A DNA stretch of 6,365 bases from Burkholderiaceae bacterium (GTDB taxonomy: Bacteria > Pseudomonadota > Gammaproteobacteria > Burkholderiales > Burkholderiaceae_C). The notes under the pieces are model-generated. The model made no database searches. It was given only the letters and a program-made list of their open reading frames with translations, and was not told the DNA's origin. A program made the position numbers and the translations under genes. Where the stretch lies: contig JAFMJA010000161.1 of assembly GCA_017853735.1 (NCBI GenBank), forward strand, positions 1-6,365, in the 5' to 3' direction. Below are positions 1-6,365 of the stretch, piece by piece. How positions within the stretch are numbered: position 1 is the first letter of the stretch; every line of letters starts with the position of its first letter.

Positions 1-2
1 AG

Positions 3-1805
3 CGCTGTGCAGGTGCAGTGTTGGCAGCGGTCAACGCAGCCCTGGGCCAGGCCCAGGCTGATGGAAACTACACAGGCTTTCGTGCCCACAGCACTGCATC
101 GCCCTTGGCCGGTCAGGTGCTGGCCTTGCCCATCACAGCCAGGCCCTCGCCCTCGCCCTCGCCTGCTTCCAGTGCATGGCGCGACAGCCTGACCATGCCA
201 CGCCACCAGCCCGAAGACCCCTTGCGCGAGCGCGAGTGCCACCAGGCTGCAAGCTGGATTGCCTCACAGATCCAGTCAGGCCTGCCCCCTGGTGAAATCA
301 TGGTGCTCGCCCGTAAACGCGACCGGCTCAGCGGGATGGAAGCAGCGCTGCGCGCGCTGGGCATAGCGGCGCAGCAGCCTGAAAAAACCGATTTGGGCCA
401 AGCCCCCGAAGTGCAGGACTTGACAGCCCTGCTTGATGTACTGGTGTCGCCAGCCCATGACCTGTCGCTGGCGCGGGTGCTCAAGTCGCCGCTGTTTGGT
501 CTGACCGATCAGGACTTGATCGAGATCGCCTTGCGCCAACGAAGCCAAGGCCTGTCCTGGTTTGAGCTGTTGCAACAAGCGGGCTTGCCAGAGACTTTGC
601 AGACAGCGGGCAAGCAATTGTTGTTGTGGCAACAATGGACAGCCAGCTTGCCGCCTCACGATGCCTTGCATGCGATTTATCAGGATGGGGATGTGTTGGC
701 GCACTTTGTGGCGGCCGCGCCCACTAGCTTGCGCCAAAGCGTGGCAGCCAATTTACAGGCACTTTTGGGCGCAGCACTGCAAGTCGACGGCGGGCGCTAT
801 GCCACACCCTATGGCCTGGTGCGTGCCCTGCGTGCCGGTGGCATCAGTGCGCCGCAGGCTGTAGCCAGGGATGCAGTGCAATTGTTGACGATCCACGGCG
901 CCAAAGGTTTGGAGGCCGAGCTGGTCTTGCTGCTCGATACCGATGCACCCGCCCAGCGTGCCCAGACCATGGGAGTCCTGCTCGATTGGCCAGCTCACGC
1001 GGAGTTACCGCAAAGCCTGATTTTCCTGGCCAGCGAAAACCGGCTTCCTCCCAGCGTACGTGATGCATTTGCCCGTGAGCAAGCCGAGCGCGCACGTGAG
1101 GAGCTCAATACCCTCTATGTGGCCCTGACCCGGGCCAAGCGCACGCTGGTTCTGTCGGCGGCTGAGCCGGCCACCGCCAATGCCAGCAGCCCGAGTTGGT
1201 GGCAACGACTGCAGCCCTTGTCTGCTGCGCTGGCCGAATCCGAGATGTCGCCAAGCCATGTGCAGTCCTCAGGCTCCCCGGAGATAGTCCTGCCGGTCTT
1301 GCCGCCAGTGCATTTTGAGTCGCCATCAAGCCATCAGCCGGTGCAGGGCAGAGCAGATACCCCGCAAGCGCGGATTGGCTCGGCCATGCACCGATTGCTG
1401 GAGTGGTGCGGGCTGGATGAGGTCGATCTGAGTAGCGCATGGATAGAGGCGGTGGCGGTCGAATTTCAACTGGATGCCGACCAGTCCCAAGCCGCTGCCC
1501 TCATGGCCCGGCGCATTCTGCAAGGTGAGGGTGCCTGGGCGTGGCAGGGCAAGGAGATTGGCTGGCATGGCAATGAAGTACCGGTCTGCGTGCAAGGCAG
1601 GGTTGGCCGTATCGACCGCCTGGTGCAAAGACGCGATGGTCAGTGGTGGGTGTTGGACTACAAATCAGCCACACAGCCGCAAGCTCAGACTGAATTACTG
1701 GAGCAGCTGCGCGGCTACCGTGCTGCCGTTCGGGCCAGCTATCCCGATGCCCCGGTGCGCGCTGCATTCCTGAGTGCCAGTGGGGCACTGGAAGAAATTG
1801 AATGA
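3..1805 (+). CDS. addA: AddA/RecB-like UvrD-family helicase-nuclease, 5'-truncated C-terminal part
   Basis: This is the C-terminal 600 residues of an ATP-dependent helicase/exonuclease subunit that processes double-strand DNA ends for recombinational repair in the cytoplasm. The frame is open to the left edge, so the true start and the Walker A/B part of the helicase lie outside the window; a GTG at 18 is not a credible start. Numbering from that GTG, a superfamily 1 motif V (TIHGAKGLE) lies at 291-299 and motif VI (LYVALTRAK) at 366-374. A RecB/AddA-type PD-(D/E)XK nuclease domain follows: GSAMHRLLEW from 454, the catalytic Asp in GRIDRL at 533, the DYK motif at 547-549, and the QxxxY motif at 563-567. 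All nuclease motifs appear intact. Family knowledge suggests an AddB-like partner, probably just upstream. A RecB assignment is possible but the size and motif style fit AddA better. The stop overlaps the next gene by 4 bases. Confidence 0.9.
   Translation, partial: RCAGAVLAAVNAALGQAQADGNYTGFRAHSTASPLAGQVLALPITARPSPSPSPASSAWRDSLTMPRHQPEDPLRERECHQAASWIASQIQSGLPPGEIMVLARKRDRLSGMEAALRALGIAAQQPEKTDLGQAPEVQDLTALLDVLVSPAHDLSLARVLKSPLFGLTDQDLIEIALRQRSQGLSWFELLQQAGLPETLQTAGKQLLLWQQWTASLPPHDALHAIYQDGDVLAHFVAAAPTSLRQSVAANLQALLGAALQVDGGRYATPYGLVRALRAGGISAPQAVARDAVQLLTIHGAKGLEAELVLLLDTDAPAQRAQTMGVLLDWPAHAELPQSLIFLASENRLPPSVRDAFAREQAERAREELNTLYVALTRAKRTLVLSAAEPATANASSPSWWQRLQPLSAALAESEMSPSHVQSSGSPEIVLPVLPPVHFESPSSHQPVQGRADTPQARIGSAMHRLLEWCGLDEVDLSSAWIEAVAVEFQLDADQSQAAALMARRILQGEGAWAWQGKEIGWHGNEVPVCVQGRVGRIDRLVQRRDGQWWVLDYKSATQPQAQTELLEQLRGYRAAVRASYPDAPVRAAFLSASGALEEIE
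143..163 (+). repeat. Hexanucleotide tandem repeat inside the helicase gene
   Basis: Three perfect copies of GCCCTC (143-148, 149-154, 155-160) are followed by a half copy, GCC. In frame they encode alternating Pro-Ser (PSPSPSP, about residues 43-49 from the GTG at 18). Because the unit is 6 bases, gain or loss of a copy would keep the reading frame and only change the length of a Pro/Ser linker just before a conserved WRDSLT stretch. Confidence 0.7.
1790..1794 (+). promoter_or_regulatory. Ribosome binding site of the flavoprotein gene
   Basis: GGAAG lies 7 bases before the ATG at 1802 and inside the last codons of the helicase gene. It supports the start that overlaps the helicase stop codon (ATGA), which suggests translational coupling. 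Confidence 0.6.
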
Positions 1806-3106
1806 ATGCGCCAGCGCAGGGCCGGGTGGCGGTGATCGGTGGCGGTCCGGCTGGGCTGATGGCCGCCGAGGTCTTGGTCGAGGCAGGACTGAGCGTAGAC
1901 CTGTATGACGCCATGCCCTCGGTGGGGCGCAAGTTTTTGCTGGCCGGAAAGGGCGGTCTGAACCTGACCCATGCCGAGCCCTTCGAGAGTTTTCTCCCCC
2001 GATATGGCGCGCGCCAGCCACAGGTCGAGCCCCTGTTGCGGGAGTTTGGGCCGGCCGAGCTGCGCCAGTGGGCCCAGGACCTGGGCATTGCCACCTTTGT
2101 GGGCAGTTCTGGCCGGGTGTTTCCCACCGACATGAAAGCGGCCCCCTTGTTGCGCGCCTGGTTGCAGCGCTTGCGCCATCCGCGGCATGGTGGCGCTGGC
2201 GTGCAATTTCATATGCGCCATCGCTGGACCGGCTGGTGTGAGGATGGACGGCTGTGCCTGCAAACTTCGCAAGGCCAGCATTGCGAAGCGGCCGATGCCC
2301 TGGTGCTGGCCCTGGGCGGTGCCAGCTGGTCCAGGCTGGGCTCCAACGGTGCCTGGGTACCCTGGCTTGCCGCTCGCGGGGTGCCACTGTCGCCGCTGAT
2401 GCCGGCCAACTGCGGCTTTGATGTGGGACGAATTGCGCCTACACAGGCCCCCACTACCCAGCCAGCGCAGGTGGGCTGGAGCCCGCACTTTGCCAGCCGC
2501 TTTGCCGGCCAGCCGCTCAAGACGGTGGCCATCTCTTGCCCCGATGGCCAGGGCGGCGTCTTTCGGCGCAAGGGCGAGTTTGTCGCTACCGCCAGCGGGG
2601 TGGAAGGCAGCCTGATCTATGCCGCGGCCCATCTGCTGCGCGATGCCATCGGCCGCGAAGGCCAGACCCTGCTGCAACTGGACTTGCTGCCGGATCACTC
2701 GGCCGCTCAGGTGCTGGCTGGGGTGGCGCACCCGCGCGGGTCGAAATCGCTCTCCAGTCACCTCAAGAGCCGGCTGGGGCTGGAGGGCATCAAGATGGCC
2801 CTGCTCCATGAAGTGCTCGACAAGCCAGCCCTGCAGGACCCAAAGCTGCTTGCTGCGGCGATCAAGGCGCTGCCCCTGCGCCTGGTGGCGGCCAGGCCGA
2901 TCGATGAGGCGATCAGCAGCGCCGGCGGGGTGCGCTTTGAGGGGCTGGATGATCGGCTGATGCTCAGGAACCTGCCAGGGGTTTTCTGCGCCGGTGAAAT
3001 GCTGGATTGGGAGGCGCCCACCGGGGGCTATCTGCTCACCGCCTGCCTGGCCAGCGGCCGGCGTGCGGCGCAGGGGGTCAAGCGTTATCTTGGCGTGATC
3101 GTCTGA
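1802..3106 (+). CDS. HI0933/BaiN-like flavoprotein, TIGR03862 type
   Basis: This encodes a 434-residue soluble flavin-dependent protein. A Rossmann FAD-binding glycine motif (IGGGPAGL) is at residues 12-19. The family-typical GRKFLLAGKGGLNLTH segment at 42-57 marks the HI0933/YhiN/BaiN superfamily. The C-terminal FAD-contacting segment GVFCAGEMLDWEAP with TGGYLLTA at 393-414 is the form I associate with the TIGR03862 subfamily. No signal peptide or membrane segment is visible, so it should act in the cytoplasm. Family members are annotated as NAD(P)/FAD-dependent oxidoreductases; BaiN is a bile-acid dehydratase/reductase in Clostridium, but that substrate cannot be assumed here and the real reaction is unknown. 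The start is set by the ATGA overlap with the helicase stop and by the GGAAG site. Both genes appear to form one operon. It ends 8 bases from the convergent moeA. Confidence 0.9.
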   Translation: MNAPAQGRVAVIGGGPAGLMAAEVLVEAGLSVDLYDAMPSVGRKFLLAGKGGLNLTHAEPFESFLPRYGARQPQVEPLLREFGPAELRQWAQDLGIATFVGSSGRVFPTDMKAAPLLRAWLQRLRHPRHGGAGVQFHMRHRWTGWCEDGRLCLQTSQGQHCEAADALVLALGGASWSRLGSNGAWVPWLAARGVPLSPLMPANCGFDVGRIAPTQAPTTQPAQVGWSPHFASRFAGQPLKTVAISCPDGQGGVFRRKGEFVATASGVEGSLIYAAAHLLRDAIGREGQTLLQLDLLPDHSAAQVLAGVAHPRGSKSLSSHLKSRLGLEGIKMALLHEVLDKPALQDPKLLAAAIKALPLRLVAARPIDEAISSAGGVRFEGLDDRLMLRNLPGVFCAGEMLDWEAPTGGYLLTACLASGRRAAQGVKRYLGVIV

Positions 3107-3126
3107 GGGCTGGCTTAGATCACGCC
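3092..3126. terminator. Putative bidirectional terminator hairpin across two convergent stop codons
   Basis: GGCGTGATC (3092-3100) and GATCACGCC (3118-3126) form a perfect 9-base inverted repeat with a 17-base loop. The loop holds the TGA of the flavoprotein gene and the TAA of moeA. Being symmetric, it would form a hairpin in transcripts from either side. Neither side has a clear U-run after the stem, so it is not a canonical intrinsic terminator; it may instead act as a transcript end-protecting stem or be chance. A competing 7-base pairing (TGAGGGC at 3104-3110 with GCCCTCA at 3124-3130) overlaps it. Confidence 0.4.
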
Positions 3127-4380
3127 CTCAAACATCATCACATCCACCTCGTCGCCCACGGCCACATTGCCTTGCTGGTGGTGCAGCACGATCAGGCCAT
3201 TGCCTTGCACCATGGAACTGAGCACGCCGGAGCCCTGGTTGCCGGTAGTGCGCACCTGCAGCGTGCCATCCGCAGCGCTGCTGACAATGCCGCGCTGGTA
3301 TTCGGTACGGCCCGGTTTCTTGCGCAACGCCTCCAGGCTGCGCGCCCGCAGCCAGGGTGTGGGCTCAGCACGGCAGCCCATCATCTGCAGCAGGGCCGGG
3401 CGCACAAAGGCGAGAAAGGTCACCATCACCGCCACCGGGTTGCCAGGCAGACCAAAAAGAATCGAATGGCCAATGCGCCCCACCGCCATGGGTCGGCCCG
3501 GTCGCATGGCAATGCGCCAGAAAGCCACATCGCCCAGCTTTTTCATCATGGTCTTGGTGTGGTCGGCCTCACCCACGCTGACGCCGCCGCTGGTGATGAT
3601 GGCATCGGCCTGGCGTGCCGCTTTGGCAAAAGTGGCTTCCAGCTGAGCGGGGTCGTCACCCACCACGCCGTAGTCGAGTACCTCGACGCCCAGCCGCTTG
3701 AGCAGGCCAAACACGGTGAAGCGGTTGCTGTCATAGACCGCGCCCTCGCGTGGGGGCTCGCCCAGGCTCAGGATTTCGTCGCCAGTGGAGAAGTAGGCCA
3801 CCTTCAGCCGCCGCCACACCGTGACGCTCGGGATGCCCAGGCTGGCGGCCAGTCCCAGGGCGGCTGGGGAAAGGCGCGTGCCCAGCTTCAGGGCGGGCTG
3901 GCCTTGCTGGACATCCTCGCCCTGGAGGCGGCGGTTGTCGCCGCGCTGCAGCAAGTTGGCAGGCACGGTGATCTGCTGGTCGCTGACCTTGGCCAGCTCT
4001 TGCGGCACCACCGTATCGAGTCCTGTGGGCATGATGGCACCGGTCATGATGCGCAGGCATTGCCCCGGCGCCACCACACCCTGCCAGGCCTTGCCAGCCA
4101 GTGCCGTGCCCACGCACTGCAGCGTGAGCGCCTCATGCGGCCGCAGTTGCGCGCCTGCAAAAGCGTAGCCATCCATGGCCGAGTTGTCGTGCGGGGGTAC
4201 GCTCACCGGTGAGATGACCTCCTGGGCCAAAACCCGGTCCAGCGCTTCGAACAGCGGCAGGATTTGCGTATCGGTCACCGGCCTGACCAGGCGCGCCAGA
4301 AACTCGTTGACTGCGCTGGCGCTCAGCGCCTGAGGGTCATAACCCTGCAACTCGGCAGCAATCTGCTCGATGGATTTCAT
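3115..4380 (-). CDS. moeA: Molybdopterin molybdotransferase MoeA
   Basis: MoeA inserts molybdate into adenylylated molybdopterin, giving molybdenum cofactor, in the cytoplasm. The 421-residue product has the usual family length. Signatures are the substrate-site motif DNSAMDGYAF at 65-74, YDSNRF opening the MogA-like (MPT-binding) domain, SGGVSVGEAD at 264-273 with conserved acidic residues, and GLPGNPV at 310-316, followed by the C-terminal beta domain. The frame is open upstream to an ATG ending at 4479, but that would overlap mobA by 95 bases and add a low-complexity leader; the start at 4380 (MKSIEQIAAEL) lies 4 bases after the mobA stop, is preceded by a weak GAG-type binding site and matches normal MoeA N-termini. 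It is the last gene of the moaA-mobA-moeA operon. No MogA fusion is present. The C-terminus ends in Gly-Val-Ile encoded within the inverted repeat at the convergent junction. Confidence 0.95.
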   Translation of the reverse strand: MKSIEQIAAELQGYDPQALSASAVNEFLARLVRPVTDTQILPLFEALDRVLAQEVISPVSVPPHDNSAMDGYAFAGAQLRPHEALTLQCVGTALAGKAWQGVVAPGQCLRIMTGAIMPTGLDTVVPQELAKVSDQQITVPANLLQRGDNRRLQGEDVQQGQPALKLGTRLSPAALGLAASLGIPSVTVWRRLKVAYFSTGDEILSLGEPPREGAVYDSNRFTVFGLLKRLGVEVLDYGVVGDDPAQLEATFAKAARQADAIITSGGVSVGEADHTKTMMKKLGDVAFWRIAMRPGRPMAVGRIGHSILFGLPGNPVAVMVTFLAFVRPALLQMMGCRAEPTPWLRARSLEALRKKPGRTEYQRGIVSSAADGTLQVRTTGNQGSGVLSSMVQGNGLIVLHHQQGNVAVGDEVDVMMFEGVI

Positions 4381-4384
4381 GCGC

Positions 4385-5008
4385 TCAAGGATTTTCGAGT
4401 TGCTGAAGCTCAGACGCGGTGTTGGCGTTGGCAAAGGCCCGCGGATCATCCGCTGGCGTATCAAATGGCACCAGCACACTTTGATGTTGGGCCGTCCAAG
4501 CGTCGATCTTACGGCCGCCCTGGCGGGTGAATTCGGCCAGGCTTTCCATCAACTCTGCGCGCAACAGGCAGAACACCGGCTGGCTGCGCACCACCGGCTG
4601 GCCGTCTTTGCCAGTTTCAGGCGCAGCGGCCATGGCAATGTCGGCCTGTTGGCGGTCCAGGGCTTGTGCCAATCGCTCTACCAGGTCAGATGGAAAGTTG
4701 GGGGTGTCGCAAGGCACTGTGACCAGATAAGGCGTTTCACAGCGCTCCAAGCCGGTCAGAAAGCCCGCCAGAGGGCCCGCATAGTCTTCCAGCACATCAG
4801 GCCACACCGGCACACCAAACGATTCGTAGGCACCCAGGTTGCGGTTGGCATTGATGATCACCGCACCGACCTGGGGCTGCAGCCTGAGCAGGGTGTAGAG
4901 GGCCATGGGCATGCCGTTGAAGTTCTGCAGACCTTTGTCGGCGCCGCCCATGCGGCTGCCACGTCCGCCGGCAAGGATGAGACCAGTAATGTCTTGGGGT
5001 TCAATCAT
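4385..5008 (-). CDS. mobA: Molybdenum cofactor guanylyltransferase MobA
   Basis: MobA transfers GMP from GTP to molybdenum-molybdopterin to make the guanine dinucleotide (MGD) cofactor used by DMSO-reductase-family enzymes. The 207-residue protein is close to the usual family size. The nucleotide-binding signature LAGGRGSRMGGADKGL is at 12-27, the VPCDTP segment with the metal-binding Asp at 101, and the family's C-terminal D-P-x-x-F-x-N-x-N-T pattern is visible near the end (DPRAFANANT). The ATG at 5008 is the only credible start: it begins shortly before the conserved GLILAGG strand. The region just before it (ends CCCATC) has no good Shine-Dalgarno sequence, so translation may depend on ribosomes arriving from moaA 28 bases upstream. 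The stop is 4 bases before moeA. Confidence 0.95.
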   Translation of the reverse strand: MIEPQDITGLILAGGRGSRMGGADKGLQNFNGMPMALYTLLRLQPQVGAVIINANRNLGAYESFGVPVWPDVLEDYAGPLAGFLTGLERCETPYLVTVPCDTPNFPSDLVERLAQALDRQQADIAMAAAPETGKDGQPVVRSQPVFCLLRAELMESLAEFTRQGGRKIDAWTAQHQSVLVPFDTPADDPRAFANANTASELQQLENP

Positions 5009-5036
5009 GATGGGGTAGGGGTGTAAAGCGCCAGGC

Positions 5037-6185
5037 TCAGCCGCCGATGTAGCTCATCTCGACCCGTCGCTGGCTGCTGCCAGTGCTGGGGGGCTGGCTT
5101 GAGCGCAGTTCGGAATAACGGTCCGAGCGACCCTGCCAGATGCGGCCGATCGCCGAAGCCAAGGCCTCATCGCTGGCCTGGCCGCGAATCAGTGCGCGCA
5201 GGTCGTGGCCGTGGGTGGCAAAGAGACACAGATAGAGCTGGCCCTCGGTGGACAGGCGGGCACGGTTGCAGTCGCGACAGAAGGCCTGGGTGACGCTGCT
5301 GATCACCCCGATTTCGCCCAGGCTTGGGTCGTGCTGGCCATTGGCCCCGGCATAGCCCCAGCGCTCAGCGGTTTCGCCCGCCGCACTGGGTGAGAGTTGC
5401 ACCAGGGGCATTTCTGAATGGATGAGCTTGACCACCTCGGCCGAGGGCAGCACCTCGTCCATGCGCCAGCCATTGGTGGCGCCCACATCCATGTACTCGA
5501 TGAAACGCAGCACCATGCCCGAGCCACGGAAATGGCGCGCCATGGGCAAAATCTGCTCATGGTTGGTGCCGCGCTTGACCACCATATTGACCTTGATCGG
5601 CCCCAGCCCCACCGCGCTTGCCGCTGCAATGCCTTCGAGCACGCCAGCCACCGGAAAATCGACATCGTTCATGCGGCGAAACACCGCGTCATCCAGACCG
5701 TCCAGGCTGACCGTGACCCGCTGCAGCCCAGCGTCTTTCAGCGCCTGCGCCTTGCGCGCCAGCAGGGCACCATTGGTGGTGAGGGTGATGTCCAGTGGCT
5801 GGCCATCCACGGTGCGCAGGGCGGCGAGCTGCTCGATCAGGATTTCCAGGTTTTTGCGCAGCAGCGGCTCGCCCCCGGTCAGACGGATCTTGCGCACCCC
5901 ATGGGCGACAAACTGCCGCGCCACCCGGGTGATTTCCTCAAAGGTGAGCAGGTTGCGATGCGGCAGGTAGGCATAGTCCTTGTCAAAAATCTCCTTGGGC
6001 ATGCAATAGCTGCAACGGAAGTTGCAGCGGTCGGTCACGCTGATGCGCAGGTCGGTCATGGGGCGGCCCAGGGCATCGGACAACAGGCCGGTGGGCAGCA
6101 CAGGCTGCCCTCCTACGCTGTCAGCAGCAATGGTGGCTAGCCCGGCCAGGCGCTGGTCGATCAGGGGGATCACTCGTTCGGACAT
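5037..6185 (-). CDS. moaA: GTP 3',8-cyclase MoaA (radical SAM)
   Basis: MoaA is the radical S-adenosylmethionine enzyme that, with MoaC, converts GTP to cyclic pyranopterin monophosphate, the first step of molybdenum cofactor synthesis. The 382-residue product holds the SAM-binding 4Fe-4S motif CNFRCSYC (Cys 54, 58, 61), the LTGGEP motif (103-107 for TGGEP), the second substrate-binding cluster motif C-x2-C-x13-C (Cys 303, 306, 320), and the C-terminal Gly-Gly tail known to matter for MoaA activity. All key residues are present. The start at 6185 (MSERVIPL) is chosen because it resembles other Burkholderiales MoaA starts; AAGGG precedes it but only one base away, so spacing is poor. An in-frame ATG at 6215 is an alternative; the open frame continues to 6335 but that would run into the divergent gene. 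Compared with roughly 330-340 residue homologues it has an N-terminal extension of about 30 residues. First gene of the operon. Confidence 0.96.
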   Translation of the reverse strand: MSERVIPLIDQRLAGLATIAADSVGGQPVLPTGLLSDALGRPMTDLRISVTDRCNFRCSYCMPKEIFDKDYAYLPHRNLLTFEEITRVARQFVAHGVRKIRLTGGEPLLRKNLEILIEQLAALRTVDGQPLDITLTTNGALLARKAQALKDAGLQRVTVSLDGLDDAVFRRMNDVDFPVAGVLEGIAAASAVGLGPIKVNMVVKRGTNHEQILPMARHFRGSGMVLRFIEYMDVGATNGWRMDEVLPSAEVVKLIHSEMPLVQLSPSAAGETAERWGYAGANGQHDPSLGEIGVISSVTQAFCRDCNRARLSTEGQLYLCLFATHGHDLRALIRGQASDEALASAIGRIWQGRSDRYSELRSSQPPSTGSSQRRVEMSYIGG

Positions 6186-6289
6186 GCCCTTATTGTCGCT
6201 AATTCGCGCAAACATCACAGATCGGTGCAGAATGGGCCATCTTGAGCCAGACAGTGGCCAAGCCCAGCAATTGGCCTGGAGTTGAAATT
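6186..6289. promoter_or_regulatory. Divergent intergenic region of moaA and the right-edge gene
   Basis: These 104 bases separate two divergent start codons and must carry both upstream signals unless promoters lie in the coding parts. I could not find a convincing sigma-70 -35/-10 pair on either strand. An imperfect dyad lies at 6241-6262: CTTGAGCCA, loop GACAG, TGGCCAAG, which pairs over 8 base pairs with one bulged A. It could be an operator or a leader hairpin. No molybdenum-cofactor riboswitch could be recognised. Confidence 0.4.
6278..6281 (+). promoter_or_regulatory. Ribosome binding site of the right-edge gene
   Basis: GGAG stands 8 bases before the GTG at 6290, an ideal distance. 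It favours this GTG over the out-of-frame ATG at 6298, which is 16 bases away. Confidence 0.55.
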
Positions 6290-6365
6290 GTGAAACGATG
6301 GATTTCATTTCGCCAGCGGCTTCTTTTAGCCTCACTCGTCCCGGTTGCCGTGGCGGTGGTGTTGC
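6290..6365 (+). CDS. N-terminal fragment of a probable membrane-anchored protein, cut by the window edge
   Basis: Only 25 codons are visible, from a GTG start with a well-placed GGAG site. The peptide begins with a basic stretch (VKRWISFRQR) followed by a hydrophobic run (LLLASLVPVAVAVVL), which is the pattern of a cytoplasmic positive end plus a first transmembrane helix. Such N-termini are common in sensor histidine kinases and other signalling membrane proteins, but nothing here identifies the function; a signal-anchor or secreted protein is equally possible. It is transcribed away from moaA. The frame is open to the right edge. Confidence 0.55.
   Translation, partial: MKRWISFRQRLLLASLVPVAVAVVL

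Noticed and set aside
1739..2809. Open frame of about 356 codons on the minus strand, antisense to the flavoprotein gene
   Set aside because: It is the complement of a well-supported FAD protein; the frame is open only because of high GC codon bias, and the translation shows no recognisable domain.
3007..4212. Long open frame of about 400 codons on the plus strand, antisense to moeA
   Set aside because: It lies almost wholly over a clearly recognised moeA, has histidine- and glutamine-rich composition typical of reversed high-GC coding sequence, shows no family motif and has no ribosome binding site context.
4381..4479. Upstream extension of moeA to an ATG ending at 4479
   Set aside because: It would overlap mobA by 95 bases and add a Pro-rich segment not expected in MoeA; the ATG at 4380 right after the mobA stop fits the family and the operon layout.
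5418..6140. Open frame of 240 codons on the plus strand, antisense to moaA
   Set aside because: It is a shadow of moaA, whose cysteine motifs are unmistakable on the other strand.
6186..6289. Molybdenum cofactor riboswitch ahead of moaA
   Set aside because: The interval is short and I could not match the multi-stem conserved layout of that riboswitch; only one imperfect dyad is visible. A covariance-model search would settle it.
6186..6335. Upstream extension of moaA to 6335
   Set aside because: The added residues have no MoaA similarity that I recognise and would overlap the divergent gene's start and ribosome binding site.
6298..6365. Alternative ATG start at 6298 in another frame
   Set aside because: The distance to GGAG is 16 bases and the peptide lacks the coherent basic-hydrophobic pattern shown by the GTG frame.

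Overview
The window looks like a piece of a Betaproteobacterium chromosome, most likely order Burkholderiales and plausibly family Comamonadaceae. This rests on high GC, on the style of the MoaA N-terminus, and on my recall of similar proteins; no search was run. Coding density is very high. There are four complete genes, one gene cut by the left edge and one cut by the right edge. I see no RNA gene, insertion sequence, CRISPR array or phage sequence.

Left half, plus strand. The window opens inside an AddA/RecB-type helicase-nuclease gene, the recombination and double-strand-break repair enzyme. The part present carries helicase motifs V and VI and a complete PD-(D/E)XK nuclease domain. Its stop codon overlaps the start of the next gene in an ATGA arrangement. 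That gene encodes a flavoprotein of the HI0933/BaiN-like superfamily, TIGR03862 type. The two are almost certainly cotranscribed.

Right half, minus strand. Three molybdenum-cofactor genes run leftward in the order moaA - mobA - moeA with gaps of 28 and 4 bases, a compact operon. MoaA performs the first step (GTP to the cyclic pyranopterin pathway), MoeA inserts molybdenum into molybdopterin, and MobA adds GMP to give the bis-MGD form used by DMSO-reductase-family enzymes such as nitrate reductase and formate dehydrogenase. The genes for MoaC, MoaD, MoaE and MogA are not in the window.

Junctions. The two operons meet tail to tail with 8 bases between stop codons. A perfect 9-base inverted repeat spans both stops, so both proteins are encoded with the same Gly-Val-Ile codons next to their stops; it may be a shared bidirectional terminator. 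At the right edge a divergent gene begins with a good ribosome binding site and a membrane-anchor-like N-terminus, 104 bases from moaA. That interval must hold the start signals for both and contains an imperfect dyad.

Overall this is largely ordinary housekeeping sequence. The points most worth a second look are the stop-codon-spanning inverted repeat and the tight coupling of a DNA-repair nuclease with an uncharacterised flavoprotein. I found no convincing evidence of a new multi-gene system.
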